This document shows positions 43,390 to 52,827 of a stretch of DNA of 64,000 bases, one piece after another. Each line of letters begins with the position of its first letter. Position 1 is the stretch's first letter. The stretch spans positions 3,596,001 to 3,660,000 of the forward strand of contig NZ_FOZL01000001.1 in NCBI RefSeq assembly GCF_900114625.1. Direction: 5' to 3'. The notes below the pieces were generated by a model that saw nothing but the letters and a program-made list of their open reading frames with translations, was not told the origin of the DNA and made no database searches. The DNA is from Granulicella pectinivorans (GTDB lineage: Bacteria > Acidobacteriota > Terriglobia > Terriglobales > Acidobacteriaceae). The position numbers were made by a program, and so were the translations under genes.

Positions 43390-45234
43390 ATGCCCGAAGA
43401 GACCAAACTCGAGATGGAAGAGACGGCGGCACGTCCACGGGCGCTGTTCCATCCTCACTCGGAGACCCCGAACATTCGGGTGGAGCCGCTGGCGGTGGAC
43501 TTTCTACACACGCTGGCCGATGCGTTGAATGCAACGCTGGACCTGAATACGCTGATGCATCGTGTAGCGGACCTGGTGCGATCGATCATCGACTACCGGA
43601 TCTTCGCGATTCTGCTGATCAACGACCGCACGCACGAACTCTGGATGAGATTCCAGGTGGGGCATGCGCCGGAGGTGGAGCGGCGGCGCGTGAAGGTGGG
43701 TCACGGGATCGTTGGGCAGGCCGCGCTGCGGCGGAAGTCGATCCGGGTCGAGGACGTGACGACGGGACCGGAGGCGCAGCACTATATCGATGCGAATCCC
43801 GCGGTGCAGTCGGAGCTGGCGGTACCGCTGATCGTGAAGAACAAGGTGATCGGCGTGCTCGATATCGAGTCCGAGATCGCCGGTTTTTTCACGTCGGAGC
43901 ATCAACGGCTGCTGGAGCTGGTGGCTTCGCGCATGGCCGTTGCGGTTGAGAATGCACGTCTGTATACGCGGGTTTCACGACAGGCGCAGACGCTGACGGT
44001 GATCAACGAGATCTCGCGGGAGATTACGTCGATTCTCGATCCGGACGATCTGCTGGAGCGGATCGGTCTTTCGATGAAGCGTGTGATCGACTTCCAGATG
44101 TTCACGATCCTGCTTTGGAATGAGACGACGGAGCACTTCGAGCATCGTTTCTCCACGCGGTATGGCGAGCGGGTGAATCGGGGGCGGGCGATCGCACCGG
44201 GGCAAGGGATTATTGGGACGGCCGCGGCGCAGAGAACGCCGGTGCTTTCTTCAGATGTGCGGAAGGACTCGCGCTATGTGCTGGAGAACCCGGAGACACG
44301 GTCGGAGTTGGCGGCGCCGCTGATTTATAAAGGCAACGTGATCGGCGTGATCGATCTGGAACACACACGGGTGAACTACTACAACGAAGACCACCTGAAG
44401 ACGCTGACGACACTGGCGGCGCAGGTGGCGATCTCGATTGCGAATGCACGGCTGTATCAGCGGATCCATGAAGAGGAGCAGAGGCTGGAGCGCGATTTGG
44501 CCATGGCGCGAGAGGTGCAGCTCCGGCTTCTACCGTCGGCTCCACCGAAGGTTGGCAAAGCTGAGATTGCGGCACGGTTTATGGCGGCCCGGTCGATTGG
44601 CGGGGATGTGTATGACTTCCTCGACTATGGGCAGGGGCGGGTGGCGCTGTGCGTTGGCGACGTCTCGGGCAAGGCGGCACCGGCGGCTTTGTATGCGGCT
44701 CTGGTGTCGGGGATTCTGCGGTCGCTGGCTCCGCTGGAGTTGAGCCCGGCGGAGATGCTGGCGGCGTTGAACGATCAGTTACAGGAGCGCAAGCTGGCAG
44801 CGCAGTACGTCACGATGCTGATGGCGGTGTGGGACGATGCGACCCAGACACTGACGCTGGCGAATGCGGGGTCGGTGCAGCCGCTGTATGTGACGCGGGA
44901 TACGCAGTCGCTGACGAATGCGCTGGCGGTTTCCACGCTGCAACTGGAGGGGTTTCCGCTGGGGCTGTTCCCTGATGTGAGCTACGACGAGACGGTGCTG
45001 CAGTGCAAGCCGGGGGACATGGTGGTGTTCTTCTCGGACGGGATTGTGGACGCGTTGAATCCGCAGAAGGAGATGTTCGGGGACGACCGGCTGAGCACGC
45101 TCCTGAAGCATCATCCGACGGCACACCAGTCCGCGGAGGATGCGGTGGATGCGATTCTGGATGCGGTGACTCTGTTCCAGGCGGGTACGGACCACTTCGA
45201 CGATGAGACGGTTGTGGTGCTGCGGGTTAAATAG
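43390..45234 (+). CDS. GAF-GAF-PP2C (SpoIIE-type) serine phosphatase
   Basis: A 614-residue cytosolic signalling protein. Two GAF domains occupy about residues 40-200 (VDFLHTLADALNATLDLNTL ... VAVENARLYTRV) and 205-365 (INEISREITSILDPDDLLER ... ISIANARLYQRI). A short helix (EEEQRLERDLAMAREVQLRL) joins them to a PP2C-type phosphatase domain with RSIGGDVYDFL, CVGDVSGKAAPAALY, LTLANAGSVQPLY, VFFSDGIVDALN and DDETVVVLRVK, which carry the metal-binding Asp residues. It is an RsbU-like partner for an unseen anti-sigma antagonist. ATG at 43390 has TAATAT 12 bases upstream. Confidence 0.92.
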   Translation: MPEETKLEMEETAARPRALFHPHSETPNIRVEPLAVDFLHTLADALNATLDLNTLMHRVADLVRSIIDYRIFAILLINDRTHELWMRFQVGHAPEVERRRVKVGHGIVGQAALRRKSIRVEDVTTGPEAQHYIDANPAVQSELAVPLIVKNKVIGVLDIESEIAGFFTSEHQRLLELVASRMAVAVENARLYTRVSRQAQTLTVINEISREITSILDPDDLLERIGLSMKRVIDFQMFTILLWNETTEHFEHRFSTRYGERVNRGRAIAPGQGIIGTAAAQRTPVLSSDVRKDSRYVLENPETRSELAAPLIYKGNVIGVIDLEHTRVNYYNEDHLKTLTTLAAQVAISIANARLYQRIHEEEQRLERDLAMAREVQLRLLPSAPPKVGKAEIAARFMAARSIGGDVYDFLDYGQGRVALCVGDVSGKAAPAALYAALVSGILRSLAPLELSPAEMLAALNDQLQERKLAAQYVTMLMAVWDDATQTLTLANAGSVQPLYVTRDTQSLTNALAVSTLQLEGFPLGLFPDVSYDETVLQCKPGDMVVFFSDGIVDALNPQKEMFGDDRLSTLLKHHPTAHQSAEDAVDAILDAVTLFQAGTDHFDDETVVVLRVK

Positions 45235-45237
45235 AAA

Positions 45238-45262
45238 GTGCCCCATCGTTTCGACGGGGCAC
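45238..45262. terminator. Bidirectional hairpin terminator
   Basis: GTGCCCC (45238-45244) and GGGGCAC (45256-45262) form a 7-bp stem between the convergent phosphatase and DUF5818-like genes. Confidence 0.65.
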
Positions 45263-45282
45263 GGGATTCTGCGGGTGATGCG

Positions 45283-45639
45283 TTAGAGCATCGTTACCTT
45301 GTCAATATGGATGGACTTGCCTTCGGTGTTGGCGAGACCGGTTGCGGTGATGTGGTGGCCATAGTGTCCTTTGACGGCTTCGGGATCTTCGATGGCCCAG
45401 ACGGATCCGGTCTTGTCGTCGACGAAGACTGGCTTCGCGCCTCCCTCAATACACTTCTTCACGCAGGCCACATCCGGGCCTTCCTTGCCGTGCATGGCAC
45501 CGCACTTGGCGTCGGTGACATACCCGTTGATGGAGACCGTGGGGGGCGCGGCGATTGCCGAAACGGCTGCCCAACTGCACGCGGCCAACACAAGGACCGC
45601 AGAGATTTTGGAAAAGTTCGTGTTCAGGGTAAATGTCAT
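45283..45639 (-). CDS. Secreted DUF5818-like small protein
   Basis: A 118-residue protein with a signal peptide (KISAVLVLAACSWAAVSAIA). The mature domain is a small beta-rich fold: VSINGYVTDAKCGAMHG, CVKKCIEGGAKPVFVDDKTG, EAVKGHYGHHITATG, IHIDKVTML. The G-x-V-x-D-x-x-C-G-x-x-H pattern with later Cys-x-x-x-Cys occurs in many small secreted acidobacterial proteins. Function is unknown; three Cys and two His could bind metal. Confidence 0.75.
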   Translation of the reverse strand: MTFTLNTNFSKISAVLVLAACSWAAVSAIAAPPTVSINGYVTDAKCGAMHGKEGPDVACVKKCIEGGAKPVFVDDKTGSVWAIEDPEAVKGHYGHHITATGLANTEGKSIHIDKVTML

Positions 45640-45713
45640 AGTCGAACCTCTAGAGACGGTACTCAGTCACACCCCATTACTAGCGGTTTGAACATACGAC
45701 TGGCAAGCACTAT

Positions 45714-46343
45714 TTAGGCGCGGCGGGCACTCCAGACCAATTTGGCACCAAAACCGAGCATGACGGTGCCGGCGGCGCGGTCGATCCGGGACTTCATTCG
45801 GAGGTAGCCGGCCTGGGCTTTGGGGGTTCCGATGAGGGATCCGAGGGTTCCATAGAGGGCCATATTGTCGAAGATGGTGATGCAGACCGCCAGGGCGCGC
45901 ACCCAGCCGGGCATGTTGGGACGAAGCACGGCGGTAAAGATGCTGACGTAGAAGACCATCACCTTGGGGTTGGCGATGTTGGTGCTGAAGCCGCGCCAGA
46001 TGGCCTGGGGCACGGTGAGTTCCGTGCCGCCGCCGGCCGGTGGAGGCAGGGGGACGTTGGCGTACCGCCAGGATTTGAAGCCGATCCACATGAGGTAGAG
46101 ACCACCGGCAAGCTGCATGGCGCGGTAGAGACCGGCCATTTTGACCATGATGGCCTGCAATCCGAAGATGGCCGAGCAGGCCCAGACGGCAGAGGCGAGG
46201 CCGAGGCCGAAGACATGCATGAACATGATGCGCCGGGGATTGCGGACGGCGGTCTGGATGACCGAGATGAAGCCGGGTCCGGGGCTCGCCACGGCGAGCA
46301 TATGAACGCCCATGAGGGCGAGCAGGGACAGAAAGATTTGCAT
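45714..46343 (-). CDS. LysE/RhtB-family amino-acid exporter
   Basis: A 209-residue inner-membrane exporter with about six TM helices. Family marks are VASPGPGFISVIQTAVRNPR (PGP motif after TM1), LYLMWIGFKSWRY and FSTNIANPKVMVFYVSIFTA. It would export amino acids or small metabolites. The start at 46343 lies 86 bases from the divergent aldo-keto reductase gene. Confidence 0.92.
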   Translation of the reverse strand: MQIFLSLLALMGVHMLAVASPGPGFISVIQTAVRNPRRIMFMHVFGLGLASAVWACSAIFGLQAIMVKMAGLYRAMQLAGGLYLMWIGFKSWRYANVPLPPPAGGGTELTVPQAIWRGFSTNIANPKVMVFYVSIFTAVLRPNMPGWVRALAVCITIFDNMALYGTLGSLIGTPKAQAGYLRMKSRIDRAAGTVMLGFGAKLVWSARRA

Positions 46344-46429
46344 GCGGCAGATACTAACAGGGCGGCGTCACTTTCTTTCTTCCCTGTTTAGCCCGGGTCG
46401 GCGTATTCTCTCGGCAAAGGAGACTTGCC

Positions 46430-47317
46430 ATGCTCCCTCTGACCAGCCGTAGAGACTTTCTCCGTCACACCGCGAAGGGTGTCAGTGTTGCGATGTTGGC
46501 GCGCTCCCCGATTGCCCGCGCCGCGCTGATTGAGCCGGAACCGCTTGCTGCGAAGTTTCATGCGCACGACGACATCGTGCTGGGCAATACGGGCATTCGG
46601 ACCAGCCGCCTGGCGATGGGGTCGGGGACGCATGGGTCGGGCGGCCACTCCAACCAGACGCGGCTGGGGATGTCGGCGTTCTCAAGTTTGATGGTCGAGG
46701 GGTATCACGAGAATGGGCTGCGGTTCTTCGATGCGGCCGACCAGTATGGGTCGCATCCTTATGTCGCCGCTGCACTGAAGGAGCTTCCGCGCGACAAGGT
46801 GACCGTGATGACCAAGACCAATGCGCGGACGCCGGAGGGTGTGCGGGCCGACCTGGACCGGTTCCGTCGGGAGCTGGGGATTGAGCATATCGACATTGTG
46901 CTGCTGCACTGCATGACGGAGCCGGACTGGGATACGAAGTATGGCGGGTGCATGGATGTGCTGTCGGAGGCGAAGGCCAAGGGCGTGATTCGGGCGCATG
47001 GCGTTTCGTGCCACTCGCTGTCGGCGCTGCGGGCGGCGGCGAAGAGTCCGTGGGTGGAGATCGATCTGGCTAGGCTGAATCCGATCGGGTCGAACATGGA
47101 CGCGGGGCCAGAGACGATTGTGCCGATTCTGCAGCAGATGAAGGCGGACGGCAAAGGCGTGATCGGGATGAAGATTCTGGGACAGGGCGACCTGCGGGAG
47201 AAGCCCGCGGAGGCGATTCGGTATGCGCTGGGGACGGGTGTGCTGGATGCGTTTACGATTGGGGCGGAGAGCCAGAATGAGCAGAACAATCTTGTGCAGA
47301 GGATTGCGGCTGCGTGA
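46430..47317 (+). CDS. Aldo-keto reductase with Tat signal
   Basis: A 295-residue NAD(P)H-dependent aldo-keto reductase carrying a twin-arginine signal (TSRRDFLRHTAKGVSVAML), so it is exported folded with cofactor. The catalytic tetrad is visible: Asp and Tyr in FFDAADQYGSH, Lys in TVMTKTN, His in IVLLHCM. The C-terminal cofactor region is shorter than usual. Export of a nicotinamide-dependent enzyme is odd but is known for this SRRDFL-type group. It is divergent from the exporter. Confidence 0.88.
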   Translation: MLPLTSRRDFLRHTAKGVSVAMLARSPIARAALIEPEPLAAKFHAHDDIVLGNTGIRTSRLAMGSGTHGSGGHSNQTRLGMSAFSSLMVEGYHENGLRFFDAADQYGSHPYVAAALKELPRDKVTVMTKTNARTPEGVRADLDRFRRELGIEHIDIVLLHCMTEPDWDTKYGGCMDVLSEAKAKGVIRAHGVSCHSLSALRAAAKSPWVEIDLARLNPIGSNMDAGPETIVPILQQMKADGKGVIGMKILGQGDLREKPAEAIRYALGTGVLDAFTIGAESQNEQNNLVQRIAAA

Positions 47318-47353
47318 GAGGCGATGAGTTCCATCCGCTAAGATAGAAGGTGA

Positions 47354-48646
47354 ATGTCTACCCAGATCGTACGTCCCGCCCGCACCCTGCAAGGCTCCCT
47401 CACCCTTCCCGGCGATAAGTCTATCTCGCACCGTTACGGCATGCTCGCCGGCATTGCCGCCGGCACGACACGCCTCGTGAACTTTTCTACGGGCGCTGAC
47501 CCGCATTCGACGCTTGGCTGCATGGAGGCGCTGGGCGCTATCGTGGAAAAAGGTGAGCGCGGCACCGTGACCGTGACCGGTACCGGCGGCGTGTTTACCG
47601 CACCTTCCGCGCCACTGGATTGCGGGAACTCGGGCTCGACGATGCGGATGCTGTCGGGATTGATTGCTCCGCATGCGGGGACGTATACGCTGATCGGCGA
47701 TGAGTCGCTGACGCCGCGTCCGATGGAGCGGATCCGCAAGCCGCTTTCGATGATGGGCGCGGAGATGCACCTGACCGAGGGACATGCGCCGATTACGATC
47801 CACGGACGACCGCTGAAGGCGATCGACTTCGATACGCCAATTCCCTCCGCGCAGGTGAAGACGGCGGTGCTGTTCGCGGGCTTCCAGGCGGACGGGACGA
47901 CTACGCTGTCGGAGGCAATTCGTACGCGCGACCACTCCGAGCATGCGTTGAAGGCCTTTGGGGCGACGCTGACGCGGACGGGGGATCGACTGGCGATTCC
48001 AGGTGGGCAGAGGCTGACGGCGATTCCGGAGCTGGTGGTGCCGGGCGATCTTTCTTCGGCGGCGTTCTTTTTGTGCGCGGCTCTGCTGTTCGAGGACTCG
48101 AACCTGGTGCTGGACTCGCTGGGGATGAATCCTACGCGTTCGGCTCTGCTGGACGTGATCGTCGCGCTGGGCGGCAAGATCAAGGTGCTGAATGTGGAAG
48201 AGCACAACGGCGAGATGATCGGCACGATCCAGGTGAATCGCGCTCCGGGTGGGTTGAAAAGCGTCGACATTACGGGTGCGCTTTCGGCACAGTTGATCGA
48301 TGAACTGCCGGTGATTGCGGCGATCGCTCCCTACACGACCGGGGGGATTCGGATTCGCGATGCGAAGGAGCTGCGGATCAAGGAATCGGACCGCATTGCG
48401 CTGGTTGCGAAGAACCTGAAGGCGATGGGCGCGCAGTTCACGGAGTTCGAGGACGGGCTGGATATTCCCGGGAACCAGACCCTGCATGGCGCGACGATCG
48501 ACTCGGGGCTGGATCACCGGATCGCGATGGCGTTCTCGATCGCGGCTTTGCGGGCGACGAGCGACACGGAGATCGACGGAGCCGAGGCGGCGGCGGTGAG
48601 CTTTCCGGAGTTCTTCGCGCAGCTTGAGACGCTTTGTCCACGGTAG
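47354..48646 (+). CDS. aroA: 3-phosphoshikimate 1-carboxyvinyltransferase (EPSP synthase)
   Basis: Sixth step of the shikimate pathway. The motifs are LPGDKSISHRYGMLAGIAAG near the start, DCGNSGSTMRMLSGL, RPMERIRKPLSMMGAEM, PSAQVKTAVLFAG, GDLSSAAFFL, KESDRIALVAKNLKAMG and DHRIAMAFSIAAL. Length is 430 aa. Sequence near the PEP site reads NSGSTMRML, so it is neither a textbook class I nor class II pattern by eye. ATG at 47354 has GAAGGTGA upstream. It ends 14 bases before the glycosyltransferase start. Confidence 0.95.
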   Translation: MSTQIVRPARTLQGSLTLPGDKSISHRYGMLAGIAAGTTRLVNFSTGADPHSTLGCMEALGAIVEKGERGTVTVTGTGGVFTAPSAPLDCGNSGSTMRMLSGLIAPHAGTYTLIGDESLTPRPMERIRKPLSMMGAEMHLTEGHAPITIHGRPLKAIDFDTPIPSAQVKTAVLFAGFQADGTTTLSEAIRTRDHSEHALKAFGATLTRTGDRLAIPGGQRLTAIPELVVPGDLSSAAFFLCAALLFEDSNLVLDSLGMNPTRSALLDVIVALGGKIKVLNVEEHNGEMIGTIQVNRAPGGLKSVDITGALSAQLIDELPVIAAIAPYTTGGIRIRDAKELRIKESDRIALVAKNLKAMGAQFTEFEDGLDIPGNQTLHGATIDSGLDHRIAMAFSIAALRATSDTEIDGAEAAAVSFPEFFAQLETLCPR

Positions 48647-48660
48647 ACCAGGAGAGTGCG

Positions 48661-49782
48661 ATGAGCGAGCCGGAGGCAGCCCTTAGGGAGGCACGGCCTC
48701 TCTTTATCGCCGAGATCGAGCAGCTTGGCGGTGCGGAACGCAGCTTCCTGGCACTCTCGGGATGGCTGCAGCGGCGCGGGCTTCCGCACTATTTTCTGAC
48801 GTATCGCGATGGCTGCCAGATCGCCCAGTACGCTACCCACCCGGTGGAGGTGGTGGCGTTGGAGCCCGTGGGTGGAGTGCGGGCCAAGGTGGCTGCGCTG
48901 AAGCAGCACTTTGCGGCGCGTGGTGAATCGCCGCTGAAGCCCCTGCTGAGCGGATACCAGCCGGCTCTGCATGCGACGCTGGCCGGGTTGCGGGGGACGC
49001 ACTGCATCATGCATGACAGCGTTTCGCTGTTTGGGGATGAGAGCGTGCGTACGCTCAAGGGAAGGATCCGGATGGCGGTGTCGAACGCCATTATCGGGTG
49101 GGGGCTGCGGAGTGGGGGGAAGACGATCGTCACGAGCGAGTTTCTGCGGGCGGAGTGCCTGAAGGACTTCGGCGTGCACGCCGAGATTGCGCGGATGGGC
49201 GGGTTTGGCAGGAGTGGAGCGCCGGTCGTGCGGCCTGTGGAGGGCGAGTTGCGGATGCTCTCGGTGTGCCGGATTGAAGGGAATAAACGGATCGACTGGA
49301 TTCTGCGGTCGCTCGCCGCGCTGGAGATGGGGGCGATGCGGTTGTCCTCGCGGGTGAACTGGCAGCTCGACCTTGCGGGTAAGGGGCCTCTGCTGGGAGA
49401 GCTTACGCAGATGGCCGCGGAGCTTGGCATCGCGGACCGCGTTCACTTTCACGGATTCGTCCCGGATGCGGAGCTGGCGGTGATGTATGACCGTGCACAT
49501 CTGTTCCTGATGCCGGCGATCCAGGGGTATGGGATACCGGCTGTCGAGGCTCTGCAACGAGGAATTCCGGTGTTGCTGCATCGGGAGTCGGGGGTGAGCG
49601 ATCTTCTGCTAGATACTCCGTGGGCTACGGTGCTGTTTGGAGACGAAAGCTCGATGCTGCCTGCGATGACGGAGGCGATCGGCAAGGTGATGCGCGGGGC
49701 GCATCATAGTGTGACTTTGCCTGCGCTGCCGACGGAGGATGAGTGGGCGGAACGGGTGGCTGAGCTTTGCGGGTGGGTTTAG
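48661..49782 (+). CDS. Glycosyltransferase, GT4-like
   Basis: A 373-residue GT-B fold sugar transferase. The N-terminal domain begins LFIAEIEQLGGAERSFLALS, in which the GGAER motif is typical of GT4. The C-terminal half has LSVCRIEGNKRIDWILRSLA, VHFHGFVPDAELAVMY and the donor-binding PAIQGYGIPAVEALQRGIPV with Glu in place of the usual EGFG. Sugar and acceptor are unknown. ATG at 48661 has AGGAG 6 bases upstream. It follows aroA closely and overlaps the convergent GT9 gene by 4 bases. Confidence 0.85.
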   Translation: MSEPEAALREARPLFIAEIEQLGGAERSFLALSGWLQRRGLPHYFLTYRDGCQIAQYATHPVEVVALEPVGGVRAKVAALKQHFAARGESPLKPLLSGYQPALHATLAGLRGTHCIMHDSVSLFGDESVRTLKGRIRMAVSNAIIGWGLRSGGKTIVTSEFLRAECLKDFGVHAEIARMGGFGRSGAPVVRPVEGELRMLSVCRIEGNKRIDWILRSLAALEMGAMRLSSRVNWQLDLAGKGPLLGELTQMAAELGIADRVHFHGFVPDAELAVMYDRAHLFLMPAIQGYGIPAVEALQRGIPVLLHRESGVSDLLLDTPWATVLFGDESSMLPAMTEAIGKVMRGAHHSVTLPALPTEDEWAERVAELCGWV

Positions 49783-50954
49783 CGGTGGTCCACTGTTGAG
49801 AGGCCACGTGCGATACGGGATGCGCGGGCTTCAGAGGATGCGGGGTAGGCCTGGATGAGTCTGTCGAGTGCTGTGGTTACCCAGTCCGCTTGAATCTCAT
49901 CGAGTTGATAGCCCGGAGGGCCGGGAGGATCATGGGGTTTGTCTTCGCCGCGCATCACCTTGATGTGGTCGAAGCCGAGCGGCATCCACTCTTCGGGAGC
50001 CTGCCACGACGGGCCGAGGACGACCATGGGAACACCTACGGCGCGTCCGACGTGCATGGTGCCGGTGTCGATGGAGACGACCCAATCGCTCATCGCTAGC
50101 AATGCGGCTAGCTCTGTAACCGTTGTTTTGCCGGCTACCGAGGTGCCGGCACCGCCTGCGGCTTCGCGGAGTGTTTCGATGCGGGCGGTATCGCCGGGGG
50201 TGCCGACGAAGACCAGGGCGAATCCGAGGGTTTCAGTGATGTAGCGGATGACCTGGACGTTGCGCTCGTCCTTCCATCCGGTGCTTTGGCCGCCGCTTCC
50301 CTGGGTAACCATGACGACCAGGGGCTTACCGGTGGGGTTCGCAGCGGCAAGCAAGGCCTGGGCGGCTGACTGGTCGGCTGCGGAGAAGAAGACGCGCGGC
50401 TCGAGATGCGATGTTTCTGCTCCCATGAGCTTTGCGAGCTTAAGGGCAAGGCCGATCTGGCTGAGGGAGCGGTCGCGCTGGAGCGGCTTTTGAAAGAGCT
50501 CCGGGGCGAGGGTATAGCCGCCACGCCAGACCGGGGCGGTCAGCATCGCCATCACGGCCATCACAGTGCGGGAGTCCCAGAAGCCGGTGAGGATGCAGTC
50601 CGGGCGAATCTGTTTCGCGGCCAACTGGGCACGCACCTCGCGGGCAGCGGCGCGCGGGTCTTTCAGGCCATCGGACGAGGTGGAGATAACGTGATCGACG
50701 AAGGGATGATGGCGCAGGAAGTCCGCACCAAGGCCTCGTGTGGCGACGGTGATCGAGACGTCGGGACGGCGCAGCTTCATGGCCTCGTAGAACGGCGTCT
50801 GGTGGACGCAGCATCCGAGGGGCAGGCGGTACTCCAGGACGAGGACATTGCGGGCGGCGGCGGGATCCGGCTTCATGCGAGTGCCACGCAAAACACGTTC
50901 CACTGCCGCCACCGCAGACAGTCCCACCGACTTCACCGCTCCAGCAACACCCAA
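49779..50954 (-). CDS. Glycosyltransferase family 9 (heptosyltransferase-like)
   Basis: A 391-residue protein of the ADP-heptose:LPS heptosyltransferase family. An N-terminal VLVLEYRLPLGCCVHQTPFY segment corresponds to the GDxxxT-type acceptor loop, then FWDSRTVMAVMAML, VVMVTQGSGGQSTGWKDERN, FVGTPGDTARIETL and SIDTGTMHVGRAVGVPMVVL with the donor-site D-T-G-x-x-H. It probably builds LPS core. The pairing with a GT4 gene on the other strand suggests a glycan-related neighbourhood. Confidence 0.88.
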   Translation of the reverse strand: MGVAGAVKSVGLSAVAAVERVLRGTRMKPDPAAARNVLVLEYRLPLGCCVHQTPFYEAMKLRRPDVSITVATRGLGADFLRHHPFVDHVISTSSDGLKDPRAAAREVRAQLAAKQIRPDCILTGFWDSRTVMAVMAMLTAPVWRGGYTLAPELFQKPLQRDRSLSQIGLALKLAKLMGAETSHLEPRVFFSAADQSAAQALLAAANPTGKPLVVMVTQGSGGQSTGWKDERNVQVIRYITETLGFALVFVGTPGDTARIETLREAAGGAGTSVAGKTTVTELAALLAMSDWVVSIDTGTMHVGRAVGVPMVVLGPSWQAPEEWMPLGFDHIKVMRGEDKPHDPPGPPGYQLDEIQADWVTTALDRLIQAYPASSEARASRIARGLSTVDHR

Positions 50955-50967
50955 GCACAGCCTCCCC

Positions 50968-51462
50968 TTACATCTTGTAACGGCCCATCTCGTCGTCGTT
51001 CAGGTTTTCGAGCCACTTGCGGAGCTCTTCGGCGTTGATGTTCCCTGCTCCGTCGGCTACCTGGCGGGAGCGGTTGAGGACGTCGCGGGCTACGTAGATG
51101 GGGCAGTCGGAGCGGAGGGCCAGGGCGATAGCGTCGGAGGGGCGGGCGTCGATGGTGACGCGCTCACCGGCGTGGTCCATCCAGATAACGGCGTAGAAGG
51201 TGTCCTGACGGAGTTCGCTGACGACGACCTTTTCCACGCGGGCGTTGAGGCCTCGGGCGAAGTTGCGGAGGAGGTCGTGGGTCATGGGGCGTGGCGTCGC
51301 CGTTTTTTCGAGCTCGAGAGCGATGGCGTTGGCCTCGAAGAGGCCGACCCAGATGGGCAGGACCTGGTCGCTGGCGATATCCTTGAGGACCACGATGGGC
51401 ATGTTGGTGACGGGGTCCATCATGAGACCGCGAATCTGCATCTCGACTTCTTCGATGGGCAT
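50968..51462 (-). CDS. Bifunctional nuclease family protein (DUF151)
   Basis: A 164-residue protein of the BFN/DUF151 family, some plant and bacterial members of which cut DNA and RNA. Motifs are PIVVLKDIASDQVLPIWVGL, RPMTHDLLRNFARGLNARVE, FYAVIWMDHAGERVTIDARP and SDAIALALRSDCPIYVA, followed by a UVR-like acidic tail. Its ATG overlaps the miaB stop by one base (TAATG), so it is translated from the miaB message. Confidence 0.92.
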   Translation of the reverse strand: MPIEEVEMQIRGLMMDPVTNMPIVVLKDIASDQVLPIWVGLFEANAIALELEKTATPRPMTHDLLRNFARGLNARVEKVVVSELRQDTFYAVIWMDHAGERVTIDARPSDAIALALRSDCPIYVARDVLNRSRQVADGAGNINAEELRKWLENLNDDEMGRYKM

Positions 51463-52784
51463 TAGTTGACCCTCACTGCCTCGCCTACGAGGCTGTTGGG
51501 AAAGGTCTGCGTGATCTTTACGGTGCGGTAGCTGCCGGTCGCCGGGAGGATGGGGTCGGTCACAGTGAAGTTGACGGTTTTGTTCTGGGAGCTGCGTCCG
51601 GTGACCTGACCGCGCTGATGGTTGTGGCCCTCAACCATCACCTCCATGACCTCGCCCAAGTGCCTCTGATAGCTGGCCTTCTGGATGGCTCGCTGGCGTT
51701 CAAGAATTACTTGAAGGCGAGCGACCTTGACCTCGTCGGGGATGGAATCGGCGAGGGTGACGGCGGGGGTGTTGGGGCGCGGAGAGTACTTGAAGGCGAA
51801 GACCTGATCGTAGCCGACCTCTTCGAGGAGGGTCGCGGTGTCTTCGAGGTCCTGCTCGGTCTCGCCGGGGAAGCCGACGATGATGTCGGAGGTCATGCTG
51901 ATGTCACGCTTCGCGGCCTTGATCCAGCTAATGCGCTCCAGGTACCAATCGCGGGTGTACTCGCGATTCATGGCCTTGAGGACGGCGGTCGAGCCGCTCT
52001 GGACGGGAAGATGGACGTGATCGCAGAGGGTCGGGACGGCATCGATGGCGTCGACGATGTCCTTGGTGAAGTCGCGCGGGTGCGAGGTGGTGAAACGGAC
52101 ACGCTTGATACCGGGAACGCTGCCCACGGCGGCGAGGAGTTCGGCGAAGGTCATCTTGGCGGAGGGGTCGTTGTAGGAGTTGACGTTCTGACCGAGGAGC
52201 TGGATCTCGGTGAAGCCCTGGTCGGCGATGCGGATCGCCTCGTCGATGACGGAGTTCGCGGCGCGTGAGCGCTCCTTGCCGCGTGTGTACGGGACGACGC
52301 AGTAGGCGCAGAACTTATCGCAGCCTTCGATGATGGTGATGTAGCCGCGATGCGGATTGGTACGAGCGACGAACTCGGTCTCGAAGGTCTCGTCGGTCTG
52401 ACGGTCGTCGAGGCCGGTGATCCGGTTTTCGCCGGCTTCGAGGCGCGCGAGCATCTGTGGCAGATTGCGGTAGGAGGCGGAGCCCGAGACGAGCGAGACG
52501 TACGGCGCCTTGTCGAAGATCCTGGTGCCTTCCTGCTGGGCGACGCAACCGATCACGGCGAACTTCTTGCCCTCGCCCTGCATCCGCTTGTACTCATTGA
52601 GCCGGTGGAAGACCTTTTGCTCGGCCTTATCGCGGATGGAGCAGGTGTTGTAGAGGATCAAGCCGGCTTCGGCCTCGTCCTCGACGCGCAGGTAGCCTTC
52701 ATGCTCCAGGGTTCCGATGACCTTCTCGGAATCGTGGGCGTTCATCTGACAGCCGAATGTTTCGATATAAAAAGTCTTGCTCAC
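51462..52784 (-). CDS. miaB: tRNA-2-methylthio-N6-dimethylallyladenosine synthase
   Basis: A radical-SAM methylthiotransferase acting on i6A37 of tRNA. The N-terminal MTTase cluster cysteines are in TFGCQMN, NTCSIR and GCVAQQEG, the radical-SAM CxxxCxxC in EGCDKFCAYCVVPYTRG, and a TRAM domain ends the protein (VMVEGHNHQRGQVTGRSSQN). Length is 440 aa. The start is GTG at 52784: TATACT lies 7 bases upstream and the first residues SKTFYIETFGCQMN match the family. The longer frame to 53126 would overlap the kinase gene. Confidence 0.95.
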   Translation of the reverse strand: MSKTFYIETFGCQMNAHDSEKVIGTLEHEGYLRVEDEAEAGLILYNTCSIRDKAEQKVFHRLNEYKRMQGEGKKFAVIGCVAQQEGTRIFDKAPYVSLVSGSASYRNLPQMLARLEAGENRITGLDDRQTDETFETEFVARTNPHRGYITIIEGCDKFCAYCVVPYTRGKERSRAANSVIDEAIRIADQGFTEIQLLGQNVNSYNDPSAKMTFAELLAAVGSVPGIKRVRFTTSHPRDFTKDIVDAIDAVPTLCDHVHLPVQSGSTAVLKAMNREYTRDWYLERISWIKAAKRDISMTSDIIVGFPGETEQDLEDTATLLEEVGYDQVFAFKYSPRPNTPAVTLADSIPDEVKVARLQVILERQRAIQKASYQRHLGEVMEVMVEGHNHQRGQVTGRSSQNKTVNFTVTDPILPATGSYRTVKITQTFPNSLVGEAVRVN

Positions 52785-52791
52785 ACTCTTC

Positions 52792-52797
52792 AGTATA
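52792..52797 (-). promoter_or_regulatory. TATACT -10 box of miaB, leaderless start
   Basis: TATACT on the minus strand ends 7 bases before the GTG start, leaving no room for a leader or ribosome site. It lies in the 43-base gap after the kinase stop. Confidence 0.5.
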
Positions 52798-52827
52798 TCG
52801 CGCTGCTGCTCGGGCGCTGCGGAGCTT

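Noticed and set aside
46682..48517. 611-codon frame opposite the aldo-keto reductase and aroA
   Set aside because: Arg/His/Pro-rich antisense frame across two well-supported genes.
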